A stretch of DNA of 64,000 nucleotides from Mastacembelus armatus (taxonomy: Eukaryota; Chordata; Actinopteri; Synbranchiformes; Mastacembelidae). Both the position numbers and the translations under genes were made by a program. Below the pieces are notes generated by a model. That model did not search any database, was not told where the DNA came from, and saw only the letters and a list, made by a program, of their open reading frames with translations. Below are positions 49,901 through 60,641 of the stretch, piece after piece (positions within the stretch are counted from its first letter, which is position 1; each line of letters opens with the position of its first letter). The DNA is taken from contig NC_046633.1 of NCBI RefSeq assembly GCF_900324485.2, positions 62,001-126,000 on the forward strand, read 5' to 3'.

Positions 49901-50843
49901 GCTTGATTTGATTTGACCTGCAAACCCCTCGACCTCTAGTCCTGCGTGCGTCCACTTACTTAGTGACGACTTCGGTGTCGATTTCTTCCATGTGCAAAAC
50001 ACTTTCTGTCACACACTGCGAACACAAACGTTAAAGATTAAATAAAGACATTACACAATAATGAAGATGTGTTCCCGTGTTTCCACAGTCGTACCTGAGC
50101 GACCATGGCCTTGGCAGCCAAGATCATCTCATCACTGTAAATATCCAGAAAGTCTAGCTTCCTCTGCCTCAGCAGACCGAACACCAGCGACTCCAGACGC
50201 TCCTGAACACACACACAAACACAGATATTCAGGATCTCCTCGAGCAGCAGAACCGAGACACGTGCTTTAATTTAGCAGGAGTCAGGATTTCTGTCACAGG
50301 CCCGGATCAAAGAACATCTTCCCGATCAATAACAGTTCAGGCTGGGTCACACGTCCACAACAAGCAGAGCTTTATGTGCTGAAAGCAAAATTAAAACACG
50401 CAATTTCATCTACATTAAATCTAAACAAATCATCCCTCTCTTTATTGAAATTATATTTTTCATGTATTTAAGAATTTCACTAGATTTTTTAAACACAGAC
50501 TTAAACTACAATTTGCTTCAAAAGCAAAAAATACTCAAATGGATTTTCTGCCCAGCCTGAAGTCAAAGATTAGACCCCAGCATCAATCAAATCAACTCCG
50601 TGTTTTTTAACCTGCCTGGAGACCAGCTGGATTCACCACATCAGATTCTCACTCACGTTTGTTGAAATGAGTGTTCAGCAGCCTACATGACCCCACCCCC
50701 GTTGTCTGAGGAGGTTAACCCCACCCATCTGGCACTCCAAGCACATTAAAACAAACACTCACAGCTCCCAACATCCTCATTTATCACAGATACACCCGAG
50801 TGACCCTGATTTGAGCAGCAGACATGATTTTGTTTCATCTTAG

Positions 50844-50880
<37 letters not shown>

Positions 50881-53800
50881 ACCTTCTGTGAGGCAGCGTT
50901 TGGTATGAGGACCTGTGATGGGCACAGCATCCGTTAAATACACAACAACTCAGAGTCTCTAAGAACAGATGTGTGTTTGTGACCAAAACATTCTGACCCG
51001 ACAAACGAACAGGTTTCGACTTCAACAGAGAAAATACAGAAAACAACTAATCTTGTGACTCTTCTTCAGAATAAACCTGAACCAGCTGTAGTTCTTCATT
51101 TAATATTGTCACACATGCAGACACGGTCTCTGACACACTGACCAGCTCTGAACAACAGCAAGTTCCAGAAACATGAGCAGGTAAATCACATGATCAACAC
51201 AGCAGCAGGTCTCTGTATGTGTGAACACCTGTCAGACTAAAATATGAGAACGTTTCATTTGTTTGAACCTGCTGCTCGTTTTCTATCAACAGCTCCATTG
51301 TGGAGATTCAGGGAAACTAAGATCTGGTGTTAAAAAGCAGCTGTGGCATCTATTTTGTTTTCCCAAAGCTCCACAGTAGAAGCAGTGACAGAAAATCCAG
51401 CTATAGAGTCACTTTTAGTGGAAATACAGCAGGTATCCTTTATCCTAACTTCTCTAAGCCCCCTCTCAAAGATGTTGGTGTTTTAGTGTGAGTAACAAAC
51501 AGATGAATTAACGCTCTGGGTCTTCGGTCAGAGCAGGACCAGGTGTGTTCTGACCTTCTCCAGGACCTGCGGCTCGTCCCTGGGGCTGCGGTTCAGGTCG
51601 CTGCGGGCGTACATGCTGAAGTCCTCCACCATCATCTTATCGATGAGCTTCTCCAGCTCACACAGCTGGGAGCCCAGATGTCTGCAGGCACAAACACACA
51701 GTCATCATCTGTGGTTTGGTCTGACACTTTATGTAAAGCTGCCTGATAAACAGGAAACTCATCACTGCTGTTTCTTTCTCTCCTGCTGTTCTCTCACTAA
51801 GATCAGACTTAAGCACCCCTGCTGACAAGAGCCGACGAAAACAGAATCTTTGTAAACTAAAAATACACATCAGAGGTAAAAACTGACACGTCTGTAGTCG
51901 CCACCTGATTCTGTCTTTTACTTTTGTCTGTTTCTAAGTCAAAAAAACTCATGAAAACTGTTTTTCTCTCAAAGTAAAACAAGTAGATGCACCTCTGCCT
52001 CAGTCATTTATTGAGGTGACGATTTAACCAACACGTCTGACCCATAAAAGGGTTAAACACATCTCGTCATCCTCCCTCGGCCTAATAAAGGCAGCCTATG
52101 GGCCTGAACACACCTGCAGACACCTGCCCTCTCTCACCTGAAGCTGTGGATTCCCTGCAGCTCCTGCTGCAGCACCTCCTTGGTGGTGGCGATGAGCTCC
52201 AGCGCTCCAACGAACTCGGAGGTGGAGAGCAGCAGCTGCACGGTGGGCTGCGTCTGGTGCACGGCTGCCATCAGCTTCAGCTTGTTGTGCAGTTTCACAC
52301 AGTTGTTGCGCGTCAGAGCAGTGCGAAGGGCCCGGAGAGGCCCCTGGCACATGACGCGATCCATGGCGGCGGTCCGGCTCCGCAGAGTGGCGACAGCCTG
52401 CTGCGTCTCCTGCAGCCGGTCCTGGAGCTCGTGCTGCGAGGACATGGCGTGGAAAAACGCCTCGGAGCGTAGGGAGATCTGCCGGGCGATGCTCACCTCC
52501 ACCACGTCCAGGTAGTGACTCAGCTGGACGGGAACAGACACACACAAACTGTGATTAATATCTGAACACAACACACACACACGTCACGTGATCTCAGTGA
52601 CCCATGCGTGACCTGCAGGGAAGACATGTGACTTCACCTTCTCCTGCAGCAGTTTGGAGGACGCCATGTCTCTGCTGCTCTTCCCTCCGGTGCTGTTAAA
52701 GTGGGACCAGGGCAGGACAGCGTTGAAGGTGGCTGGGTCCTCCAGAGCGAAGTCCGGCCTCATGAAGATCTGAAACAGGGCACAGGTAAACACAAGGTCA
52801 CCGTGGAGACAGCAAAGAGAAACCTGACTGAGGTTTACTTGATTAGGGCACCTCTGGGTGGCCTTTTGGTTTGTTTTCACTTCAGAGTAGAAAATTAACA
52901 AGTAGAAGTTTTACTGTCTGACACTCTGACTACCAAACAGCACCAGCAGAGACTCGGATCAACGTGTTACCTTCGGGACTTGTTCCAGCTCCGCCCTGGA
53001 CTTGTCTGGAGGAAACAAGAAAAGATCAGACGTCAAACTCAATCAGCCGTTTGTGTTTCATCTGATTTTCAATCCTCAACTACAAAGTGTGTTGAACATG
53101 TGAGTCGCATATTTCCATCTGCATTGTTCACGTGTTTGTTACGATGCTAATGTTACACATTTAAGTGTGTTAAAAATACCAAAGGCCAGAATTCAACTAG
53201 TCTTCATCAGATTACTGACGAACATGCGACATATGTTGGCCTGTGGAGGACAGACCAGCTGTGAACCAGCACCGGATGGAGTGTGGGGTTTGTAGATGTC
53301 CTGGATCCTGGGTGTGTTTTATGGACCGAAGAGTAGCAGCAGCTGGTTAATAATTCATACCGTGGTTGGTGGTGATACTGGAGACGGCGTCCACGTCGTC
53401 TTTGTTGGGACAGATCGTTTTGCAGCGCTCATGGATTCTTTCTCTCTAAAAACAGAAACAAAAGATTCCTGGGTCAGTTTTTTAACCACAGTAGCAGCAC
53501 GTGAAGGTCAAAGCACAGCAGAAAGAAAATATTTGATAAATTAAAAATATAAAATATGAGCAGGGAGGCCTGAGGGTGGCGCTAAACAACAGACAAAGTC
53601 CTGCACAGGTCACGTCCCTCAGTCCAATCAGAGGTGAATAAGGAACCACCAGAGGAACGACTGACACGGTTTCATTGTCTGAGATGTCGTTCTCACACTC
53701 GAAGAAGGAAATGAACATGACAATGACATCTGCAGGAACAGAAAGAAGCTGTTTAAAAAGGAAACTGTCAAGGCTGCTGGACTGGCTGCCACAGTGAAAC

Positions 53801-55927
53801 CTAAAGCTGGACAGCCTGGACAAAACCGGTCCACCTACGTGCACCTGCCTGTCACTCAGAGCAACAAGACAGAGAACCTGGATGACAACTTTACTCTGCA
53901 CAGTGACGATGAACGTGACTGGACAGTTTGAGCTTTGGTTAAATTGCAGCAGCCTGTTCCTGTTGATTTCCTGACATGCCAAAAACCTCTCTCAAACAGA
54001 AGTTACGTAAAAACCTGTTTTTCATAAAGTTTCGAAGCTGTTCTGTCCTTTTTAATAGAAGTAAGGAAACATCTTAAAGCTGAGCGAGGTATAAATTTAG
54101 CAAACAGAATGTTCACACAGCAGGACAAGGGAAGTGCAGTCAGAAAAACTGCTGTGACAAAAAGGTTTGAGAACAAAGCAGCGTGCTCATTTATTCCATC
54201 TGGAATAGTCTGAGAGAAAAGGGACTACCAAAAATAAAATGTGTCCCACATTCGTTTTCATTCCAGCGTGAGACATTTCTGATGAGTTTATTGAGCAACA
54301 AATCAGTGACATATTGTCCAGCGAAGCAGCAGGAAGCAGAAGCCTCAGTGTTTGTTGCTCCTTTAGGTTTTCCTGTGGGCTCGGAAATGCAGCGTTTCCC
54401 AGAAATACGTGCATGTGTGGCGAACCAGTTCAGTTTTACAGAGACCACAACAGGATCACAAAGAGGCTGGAGGACAACACTGCAGAGTCAGGCAGAGGGT
54501 GAAGCTTCACAAACACTTCTCACTGGTGTGTTGGCAAAAACAAAGCAAGTCCTTTCAAACCGACTGGACAGTTACAGCCACTGTAATGTGTGAAGCAGGT
54601 GTACAAAGGTGGTCTAAGGCGGAGCGTGACAATGAAAGGTGCCACCACAGTCAGTCGGCTTCCTCAGCTCGGACACTGACCCACTTTTATCAGACGTCAT
54701 TAGACAGTACAGGAACCACAGAGAGGAATAAAAACAGAACGACACATGGTGGAATTTCCTAACTAGGAACCAGGAACATCACAGCTATGTCTGGTTTTCA
54801 AGAAGTGAATCTGCAGGATGCCTGTAACACTGACCTAACTCAGAGATCAGCCAAAAAGACTTCCGAACACCAAATCACAATAAAAATCATCTTTGACACA
54901 CAGCACAGAATGAAAAAGGGAAGGTGGACACAGGTAGGGCTCCTCCCACCACCTGTTTTGAAACTGTTCTGCCTTTCAACATTGAAACCTGGACAAATGA
55001 ATCCAAAATCTAAGAACATACTGTGTGTCAGAAACTGAGCTGCTAAAAAGAGAAACAGCTGAAACTGCTTCAGCAGGATTCCTGACACGCCCACAGCAAA
55101 GGAGTGTCAGGTGACCTGAACACAAACGTGACAGACAGACGCCCAACGCGTCACACGAAGCTGCACCCTCTTCACAGCAGCTTTAACCAAAAACATCAAC
55201 CGCCCGTCAGAAACGCTCCACTGTGGGTGTTACCTGAGCCATCTCCTGCAGGTAGGGCGCGAAGTGCTCCCTGCTGATGCTGGGCAGGTAGAACGAGGGC
55301 ATCACCTCAGACTCTGTGAAGTCCAGACCCCATGTTTTGGTGAAAAAGTCAGACTCCCGTTTGGCGAGTCGCGGGTCGTTCAGGGCCGCGGGGAGGTTCA
55401 CCTTCGAGCTGTAGACCGTCCACCGGTCGTGTTCCGCCACAACGGACGGCCCGTCGCACAGGCCACGCCCCTCACCTGCGGGACCACATGAGGAACCGGG
55501 TCAGGGTCTGAACAAATTCTGCTAAATTTTAAAACAAACTGCGATGTCTCAGTCCAAAGAGAAAATTATTAACTCTATGAAATCTGTTAAAAAGGTAAAA
55601 ACCACAACATCATACTTCATTATATCACAATAATCTGGGTTTGGGAGGTTTGTAGGACAAAATGTTTTGCTCTGGGAAACTGCAATAGTCATTTTTCAGT
55701 ATTTTCTGACATTATGTCATTATCAGTCTTAGATTTCACATCTACGTGTGCCAATGCACTGAGGAGTGCAGGTGTCTCCCACCAGTGGGCTCCTTGGGGC
55801 AGACGTCTGGCAGGGACCGGACGGGCCGGCAGTGATGGGGGGAGGCGTCCCGCTCCTTGTGGTAGAGCCCATCTCGGCCTCCACCGCCGGGACGACGCAT
55901 TGGGGAGGAGCTGTGGCTGGACGCCAT
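45382..55927 (-). CDS. vps54: VPS54, subunit of the GARP tethering complex
   Basis: GARP (VPS51/52/53/54) tethers endosome-derived vesicles at the trans-Golgi network. Twenty-two coding exons: 55927-55783, 55475-55234, 53445-53361, 53005-52971, 52769-52638, 52523-52138, 51681-51555, 50202-50095, 50015-49960, 49822-49726, 49427-49126, 48954-48825, 48333-48152, 47812-47700, 47397-47334, 47195-47090, 47006-46919, 46514-46393, 46237-46157, 46033-45926, 45693-45599, 45487-45382. All phases close: 969 residues (human 977). Recognisable strings include [84 protein letters not shown] and the end [12 protein letters not shown]. The leucine equivalent to wobbler-mouse L967 is kept (L959). The start has a strong context (GCGATGG). 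Exon 49427-49126 is the least conserved. Confidence 0.97.
45567..45595. repeat. (GT)n microsatellite at a vps54 splice donor
   Basis: On the minus strand this is (AC)n starting within the first bases of the intron after exon 45693-45599 (donor GTAACACACAC). Confidence 0.95.
46325..46359. repeat. (GT)n microsatellite in vps54 intron
   Basis: A GT run of about 35 bp between exons 46514-46393 and 46237-46157. Confidence 0.97.
46515..46779. repeat. 10-bp minisatellite abutting a vps54 splice acceptor
   Basis: About 26 near-perfect units of ACAGACAGTG. On the minus (gene) strand this reads CACTGTCTGT repeated, running directly into TCTGCAG, the acceptor of exon 46514-46393. It makes up about two thirds of a 404-bp intron. 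Minus-strand open frames with Leu-Ser-Val-Thr-Val-Cys-His-Cys repeats are products of this array. Confidence 0.97.
46865..46897. repeat. (GT)n microsatellite in vps54 intron
   Basis: A GT run in the same small intron as the 10-bp array, about 20 bp inside the donor of exon 47006-46919. Confidence 0.95.
50203..51554. other. vps54 intron of 1.35 kb with (GT)n
   Basis: Intron between exons 51681-51555 and 50202-50095. It contains a GT run at 50845-50877; nothing else recognised. Confidence 0.6.
53736..53931 (+). pseudogene. Orphan terminal exon of an unrecognised protein inside a vps54 intron
   Basis: On the strand opposite vps54, a good acceptor (AATGACATCTGCAG) opens a 65-codon in-frame stretch ending in TGA at 53929-53931. 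It begins [18 protein letters not shown], passes through [10 protein letters not shown] and ends DDERDWTV. A basic cluster at the start followed by a polar tail with a Tyr-based motif looks like the cytoplasmic tail exon of a single-pass membrane protein. No matching upstream membrane exon was found between 53446 and 53735. It is either a relic of a duplicated gene or part of an unseen nested gene. I do not recognise the family. Confidence 0.3.
53932..55233. other. Rest of large vps54 intron
   Basis: Open frames on both strands are present but show no domains. No element recognised. Confidence 0.5.
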
Positions 55928-55957
55928 CGCATCGGGACTCACCTCCCGGGAGGCTAG

Positions 55958-58418
55958 CTGGACACACACGCAGACACACACACATTAGATACAGGTAAAA
56001 AGTCCAACAGAGTGGCTGTAATTTGCCTTTAATGCAATTCCATAACAAGTGTAAAATCTTATTAGGTGCAATGTCTTATGTGCAACATGTTCTAGTTCCC
56101 TGACACCCTTTTTTGTACTCAAATACATTTTGTACACATTTTTGTATATATAGAATATTTCATTTCATTTATTTCTATATCTCATTTTACTTTTGCATAT
56201 ATACAATTGTATAAATACAAATACAGCAGACTCCAGGCTGCTTTTAGGTTTTGAAGCACAGGAAGTGACACCTGTGCTGCTGCAGTTTGAACCGTTTGGC
56301 CGGTGCAGCAGGTGTCGGAGCGTTGGCAGCCACCGATTCAAAGTTCAACCGCAGTTCAACCAGCGAGTCACACCTGTAGAGCTCAGCCGCTCCGTTCACT
56401 TCTGAAAACTGGACTTCATGAGTCATAAACGTTAAAATATAAAAATCCCCCAAATCTGTTTTTTAAAGTTTCGCAATGAGGAGATTTTTTTTATGCCACA
56501 GAAAAAGTTGCAAAGTTTAGATTTTTTTTTTTTTAAGTTTAAGTTTAGTTTTCATTCTGCAGGTTGTGACGAGGACGACAAACTGAACCAGACTAGTCAG
56601 CTACAACAATAATCAACAACTACTCAAATCATCGTTTTAGTCACTCTCTAAGCAATAAATTAATAAATTCAAAAAAAAAAAAAAAAAACCCACATGACTT
56701 CTGGGAAACATGTCTGCAGTTTTACAGCTACTGAGATAAAATCAGTATAATGATTCCCAGTAAAAGCAAAGATCACACAATTTATATTTTAAAATACATT
56801 ATTCACACACAAGGAATAATTTATTCAACAAAAACAGATTCTGTGTATTTGCATGGTGCTGATTTACTGATTTAGTTGCTCGACAGAAAAACCTGCCTCG
56901 ACAAGCGATTAATCACTTTAGAGAATTTTTTGAGGCAAAATACCAAAAATTTCTGGCTCGTGTGTGTTCGCTGCTTCTACTGTTTTCTTTTGACTTGACA
57001 GTTTTAGTGAACATATCTCAAAATGTCACATTTAGCCTTAGTGCTTAAATGTGACTGTAAATTTTACTTTAGTATTTTTCTGGGCTCTTTTAGACAGAAA
57101 TGTTTAATCAATTTTCAATCAACTGTCAACATTTCTCTTCTTATTGGCAGTGATCACACAGACAAAGCCATGTTGTCTGATCTGCAAAAAACCCTCAGCT
57201 GTTAATCCCATCACACCGACGAACAGAACAAACAGCTGCAGCCTCGTTGTTTCGACAGAGCCACTTCTGCTTTCACAAACAAACAACTTCTAGAAGCAGG
57301 AATAAAATACAAAAAGCACAAAACCTCAACCAGCTCAACATCCGCCCCCTAACTCACGAGAGAAGACTGCTTTGGAGAATTAGGTGTCTTGGATTAAAAC
57401 TCATTATTTGCTGTATTTTGTCCAGACACAATTTCAGGATAAAAAACAAAAAAATCACTTAATCTGCAACAGGAATTATTTGTTCTTTCAGACAAAACAG
57501 CAGAACAAGAACAGGATTCAGTGTCAGTGATTCAAACAGTATTTTTCTACTGCTAGAAAGACGACAAGCACAAAACAGACCAGACCAGCAACACAGACTC
57601 GATCCTGCCGTGAACTGAAAACCTAAATAATCCATCCACATGTGGCTGAGCCTGAGTTTAGTTTTTATTAGTTCTGACAGTAAAACTCAAAAATCATATT
57701 GATCTTAAATAAAATATATTCCAACCATTATTTATCTCAGCACACGATTTATTTACAGTCACGTCTGTACTGTAAGTGTCTGTACTTCCCATTCATTCCA
57801 AATACAATCAATACATGTATGGATTAGTGATTAGTTCTGTTTGATATGACTGTTGATGTTTCTTGTCTGAACTACAAACAAATAAACAAACAAACAAACT
57901 TCACAATTGTCCAATAAACAAAAGTTATTGAACCGACTGACGTTAGCAGCACAGCCCCGTGCAGCTGTCGCCTTTTCATACTGACACACGAAGGTTTTAA
58001 TAGTGAAACATGAAGGTTTATTTCATTTAATAATCAAACAGCTTCAGTTTGGGCTGAAATGTCAAGTCGCAGCTCTGGAACAGAAGCTAACGAGCTAAGG
58101 AGCTAGCCTTAGCTTAGCTGCGGTGCTATTCGCTGCCTGCGGTTGTTAAACTTTAAACCTGCCGAGGTGACAGTAAAGCCAACACCAAACGGCAACAACA
58201 GCCACAGAAAATCACATTTAATTTCCGCGATGTCGCTGAAAAATCACACAATAACTGGGGACTGTGCTAAAAGCTAAAGCTAATGTTGTCAGCGAGTGCA
58301 GGTTACACGTAGACCGGCTAATGCTAACAGGTTAGCCGGGCAGCTAGCTGACGGGAGGGCCCGGACACAGACAAACCCGGGAGGTTCACTGGCTTCGGGT
58401 CTTCAGCCGCCTCCGTAC
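55958..58418. other. vps54 intron 1
   Basis: AT-rich intron between the noncoding first exon and the exon carrying the start codon. It contains poly-A/T runs near 56530 and 56675. No gene or element recognised. Confidence 0.6.
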
Positions 58419-58560
58419 CTGTCGTATGAAGCACAGCAGCCGGGCTTTCTCCTCTTCACCATCACAGGAACACTGGAGGAACCGGGAGGAACACCACGGC
58501 AACAGATACAACCGGTACACCGACCATAATGCACTGCGGGGGGAGGAGCCGCGATGGTTT
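58419..58560 (-). promoter_or_regulatory. vps54 noncoding exon 1 with upstream ORF
   Basis: The minus-strand donor CATACGACAG|GTACGGAGG at 58418/58419 pairs with the acceptor GTGTGTCCAG ending at 55958. The flanking DNA (58080-58530) is CpG-rich and promoter-like. An ATG at 58462-58460 starts a short upstream ORF (MVKRRKPGCCASYDS, 15 codons) that crosses the splice junction and stops at a TAG in the next exon, before the main start. The right edge of the exon is approximate. Confidence 0.55.
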
Positions 58561-58599
58561 CTTCATGGTTTATTTTCTGTTTTCAGACAAACGGCTCGT

Positions 58600-59450
58600 T
58601 GCTGCCCCCTGCTGCCTCCCCACCGACCCCCCCACTACCCTCTACTGCCCCCTGCTGCCTCCCCACTGCCCCTTACTACCCTCTACTGCCCCCTGCTGCC
58701 TCCCCACTGACCCTTACTACCTCTACTACCCCCTGCTGCCTCCCCACTGACCCCCCTACTACCCCCTGCTGCCTCCCCACTGACCCTTACTACCCTCTAC
58801 TGCCCCCTGCTGCCTCCCCACTGACCCTTACTACCCTCTACTACCCCCTGCTGCCTCCCCCACTGACCCCCCTACTACCCCCTGCTGCCTCCCCACTGAC
58901 CCTTACTACCCTCTGCTGCCCCCTGCTGTCTCCCCACTGACCCTTACTACCCTCTACTACCCCCTGCTGCCTCCCCACTGACCCTTACTACCCTCTACTG
59001 CCCCCTGCTGCCTCCCACTGACCCTTACTACCCTCTACTACCCCCTGCTGCCTCCCCACTGACCCTTACTACCCTCTACTGCCCCCTGCTGCCTCCCACT
59101 GACCCTTACTACCCTCTACTACCCCCTGCTGCCTCCCCACTGACCCCCCTACTACCCCCTGCTGCCTCCCCACTGACCCTTACTACCCTCCACTGCCTCC
59201 CCACTGACCCTTACTACCCTCTACTGCCTCCCCACTGACCCCCCTACTACCCCCTGCTGCCTCCCCACTGACCCTTACTACCCTCTACTGCCCCCTGCTG
59301 CCTCCCACTGACCCCCCCACTACCCCCTGCTGCCTCCCCACTGACCCTTACTACCCTCTACTGCCCCCTGCTACCTCCCCACTGACCCCCTACTACCCTC
59401 TACTGCCCCCTGCTGTCTCTTACTGTCCCTACTGCCCCCTGATACGCCAG
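58600..59450. repeat. Minisatellite of about 32-40 bp carrying CTCF-like cores
   Basis: Irregular tandem units of the form CTACTGCCCCCTGCTGCC...TCCCCACTGACCCTTACTACCCT. About 20 units contain T(G/A)CCCCCTGCTG; roughly half have TGCCCCCTGCTG and half TACCCCCTGCTG. The reverse strand reads CAGCAGGGGGCAGTAG, close to the CTCF core. A plus-strand Pro/Leu-rich open frame here is a repeat product. It sits upstream of vps54 and downstream of peli1. Confidence 0.93.
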
Positions 59451-60641
59451 CTGCCCACAGCTGACACTGCTCTGTAAGACCACACCATCTACTGGATGCA
59501 GTCAGGCAGAGCAGCCCAAAGGCCCCAAACCCAGGGGCAGATACTCAGGAGCATATGGAGATAAATATCCACACCTGTAATATGTATGACCCCTGGACTG
59601 AACTTTACCTGTGTCTCTTTGGACTGTTCTATGTCCTCTATCAGAATCAGAAAGTGTCTTGGTAAATCTCACTGTGTCTCTGTGGTCAGTTCCCTAATGT
59701 TCTGCTAATTTATCCGATTTGTCATTTGTTGTATTTCTATTCAAACAGTGCAGGAGAAACACCAGCAGTGTGTTTTATTGCTTTCATTTGGTACAAAAAT
59801 GACTGGTGGTCACAGTGGCTGCATAGCTGTCAGGGCCACACACATAAATAAGACACGACATAAAGGCAGAACACAGATCAAACAGTAGACGAGGTTTAAG
59901 GTCACTGGGTCACTGAAAACTGTTCATTTACTGGAACCAGATCAGAGAGGCCTCTAGGTGTCATCAGAAATACTCATGAATATCTGAAGTCATCATGAAT
60001 GTCCATCCCAGACCTTCATGGTCATTGTGGCCTGTTGAGTAGCGAGCACAGTAGGTTCACGTCTTTAGGAAACCTTTATAATGTTGAAAATAAATTAGAG
60101 ATCAATTTAAATGCGTGCGAGGCAGCAGCTCCACAGGAATCCCAGACAAACAGTCGTTAGGTTACGATACAAAGCATTAAAACTCCATTATTCTGTCCTC
60201 AGAGAGAAAAGGTCACTTGATTTCACAGAAAGATGATATTCCAGATCTGCAGAGGTGATTTTAGGTCGGACTGTGTCACAGTTGAATATAGTTAGCACTT
60301 AAAAACCCAAAGCTTCCAAACCAAACTGAGGATCAGTCTTAGTGTTAAGGGTCAGAAAGTTAAACTCTGCATTGATTTACAGGAAAAACTAAAAGCACTT
60401 AAGACGTAAAAGAATAAATTAAGTGTAAAGAAAATCAAATATTCACACAGATGTTCCAGGCAGCTGTGTCCACAGGGAGATGTTGCAGCCTGAGTCACAC
60501 ACGATATTCAAAACACAAGTTGAAGTCAACCCAAGAGACGCATCTGCACTGGTCCAAATTAACTTAAATTAATGTATAAGAAATAAGGTGTAAAAAATGT
60601 CACGTTCCCAGCCGCTCTGTCCGTGTTAAGGCGAGAGATTT
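59451..60641 (-). terminator. peli1 3' UTR and intergenic DNA
   Basis: The region after the peli1 stop codon. TTTATT at about 59774 (AATAAA on the minus strand) gives a 3' UTR of about 870 nt. No ORF of note. Confidence 0.5.

Noticed and set aside
58554-58940. Plus-strand Pro/Leu-rich frame of 128 codons
   Set aside because: It lies wholly in the minisatellite upstream of vps54 and is low complexity.
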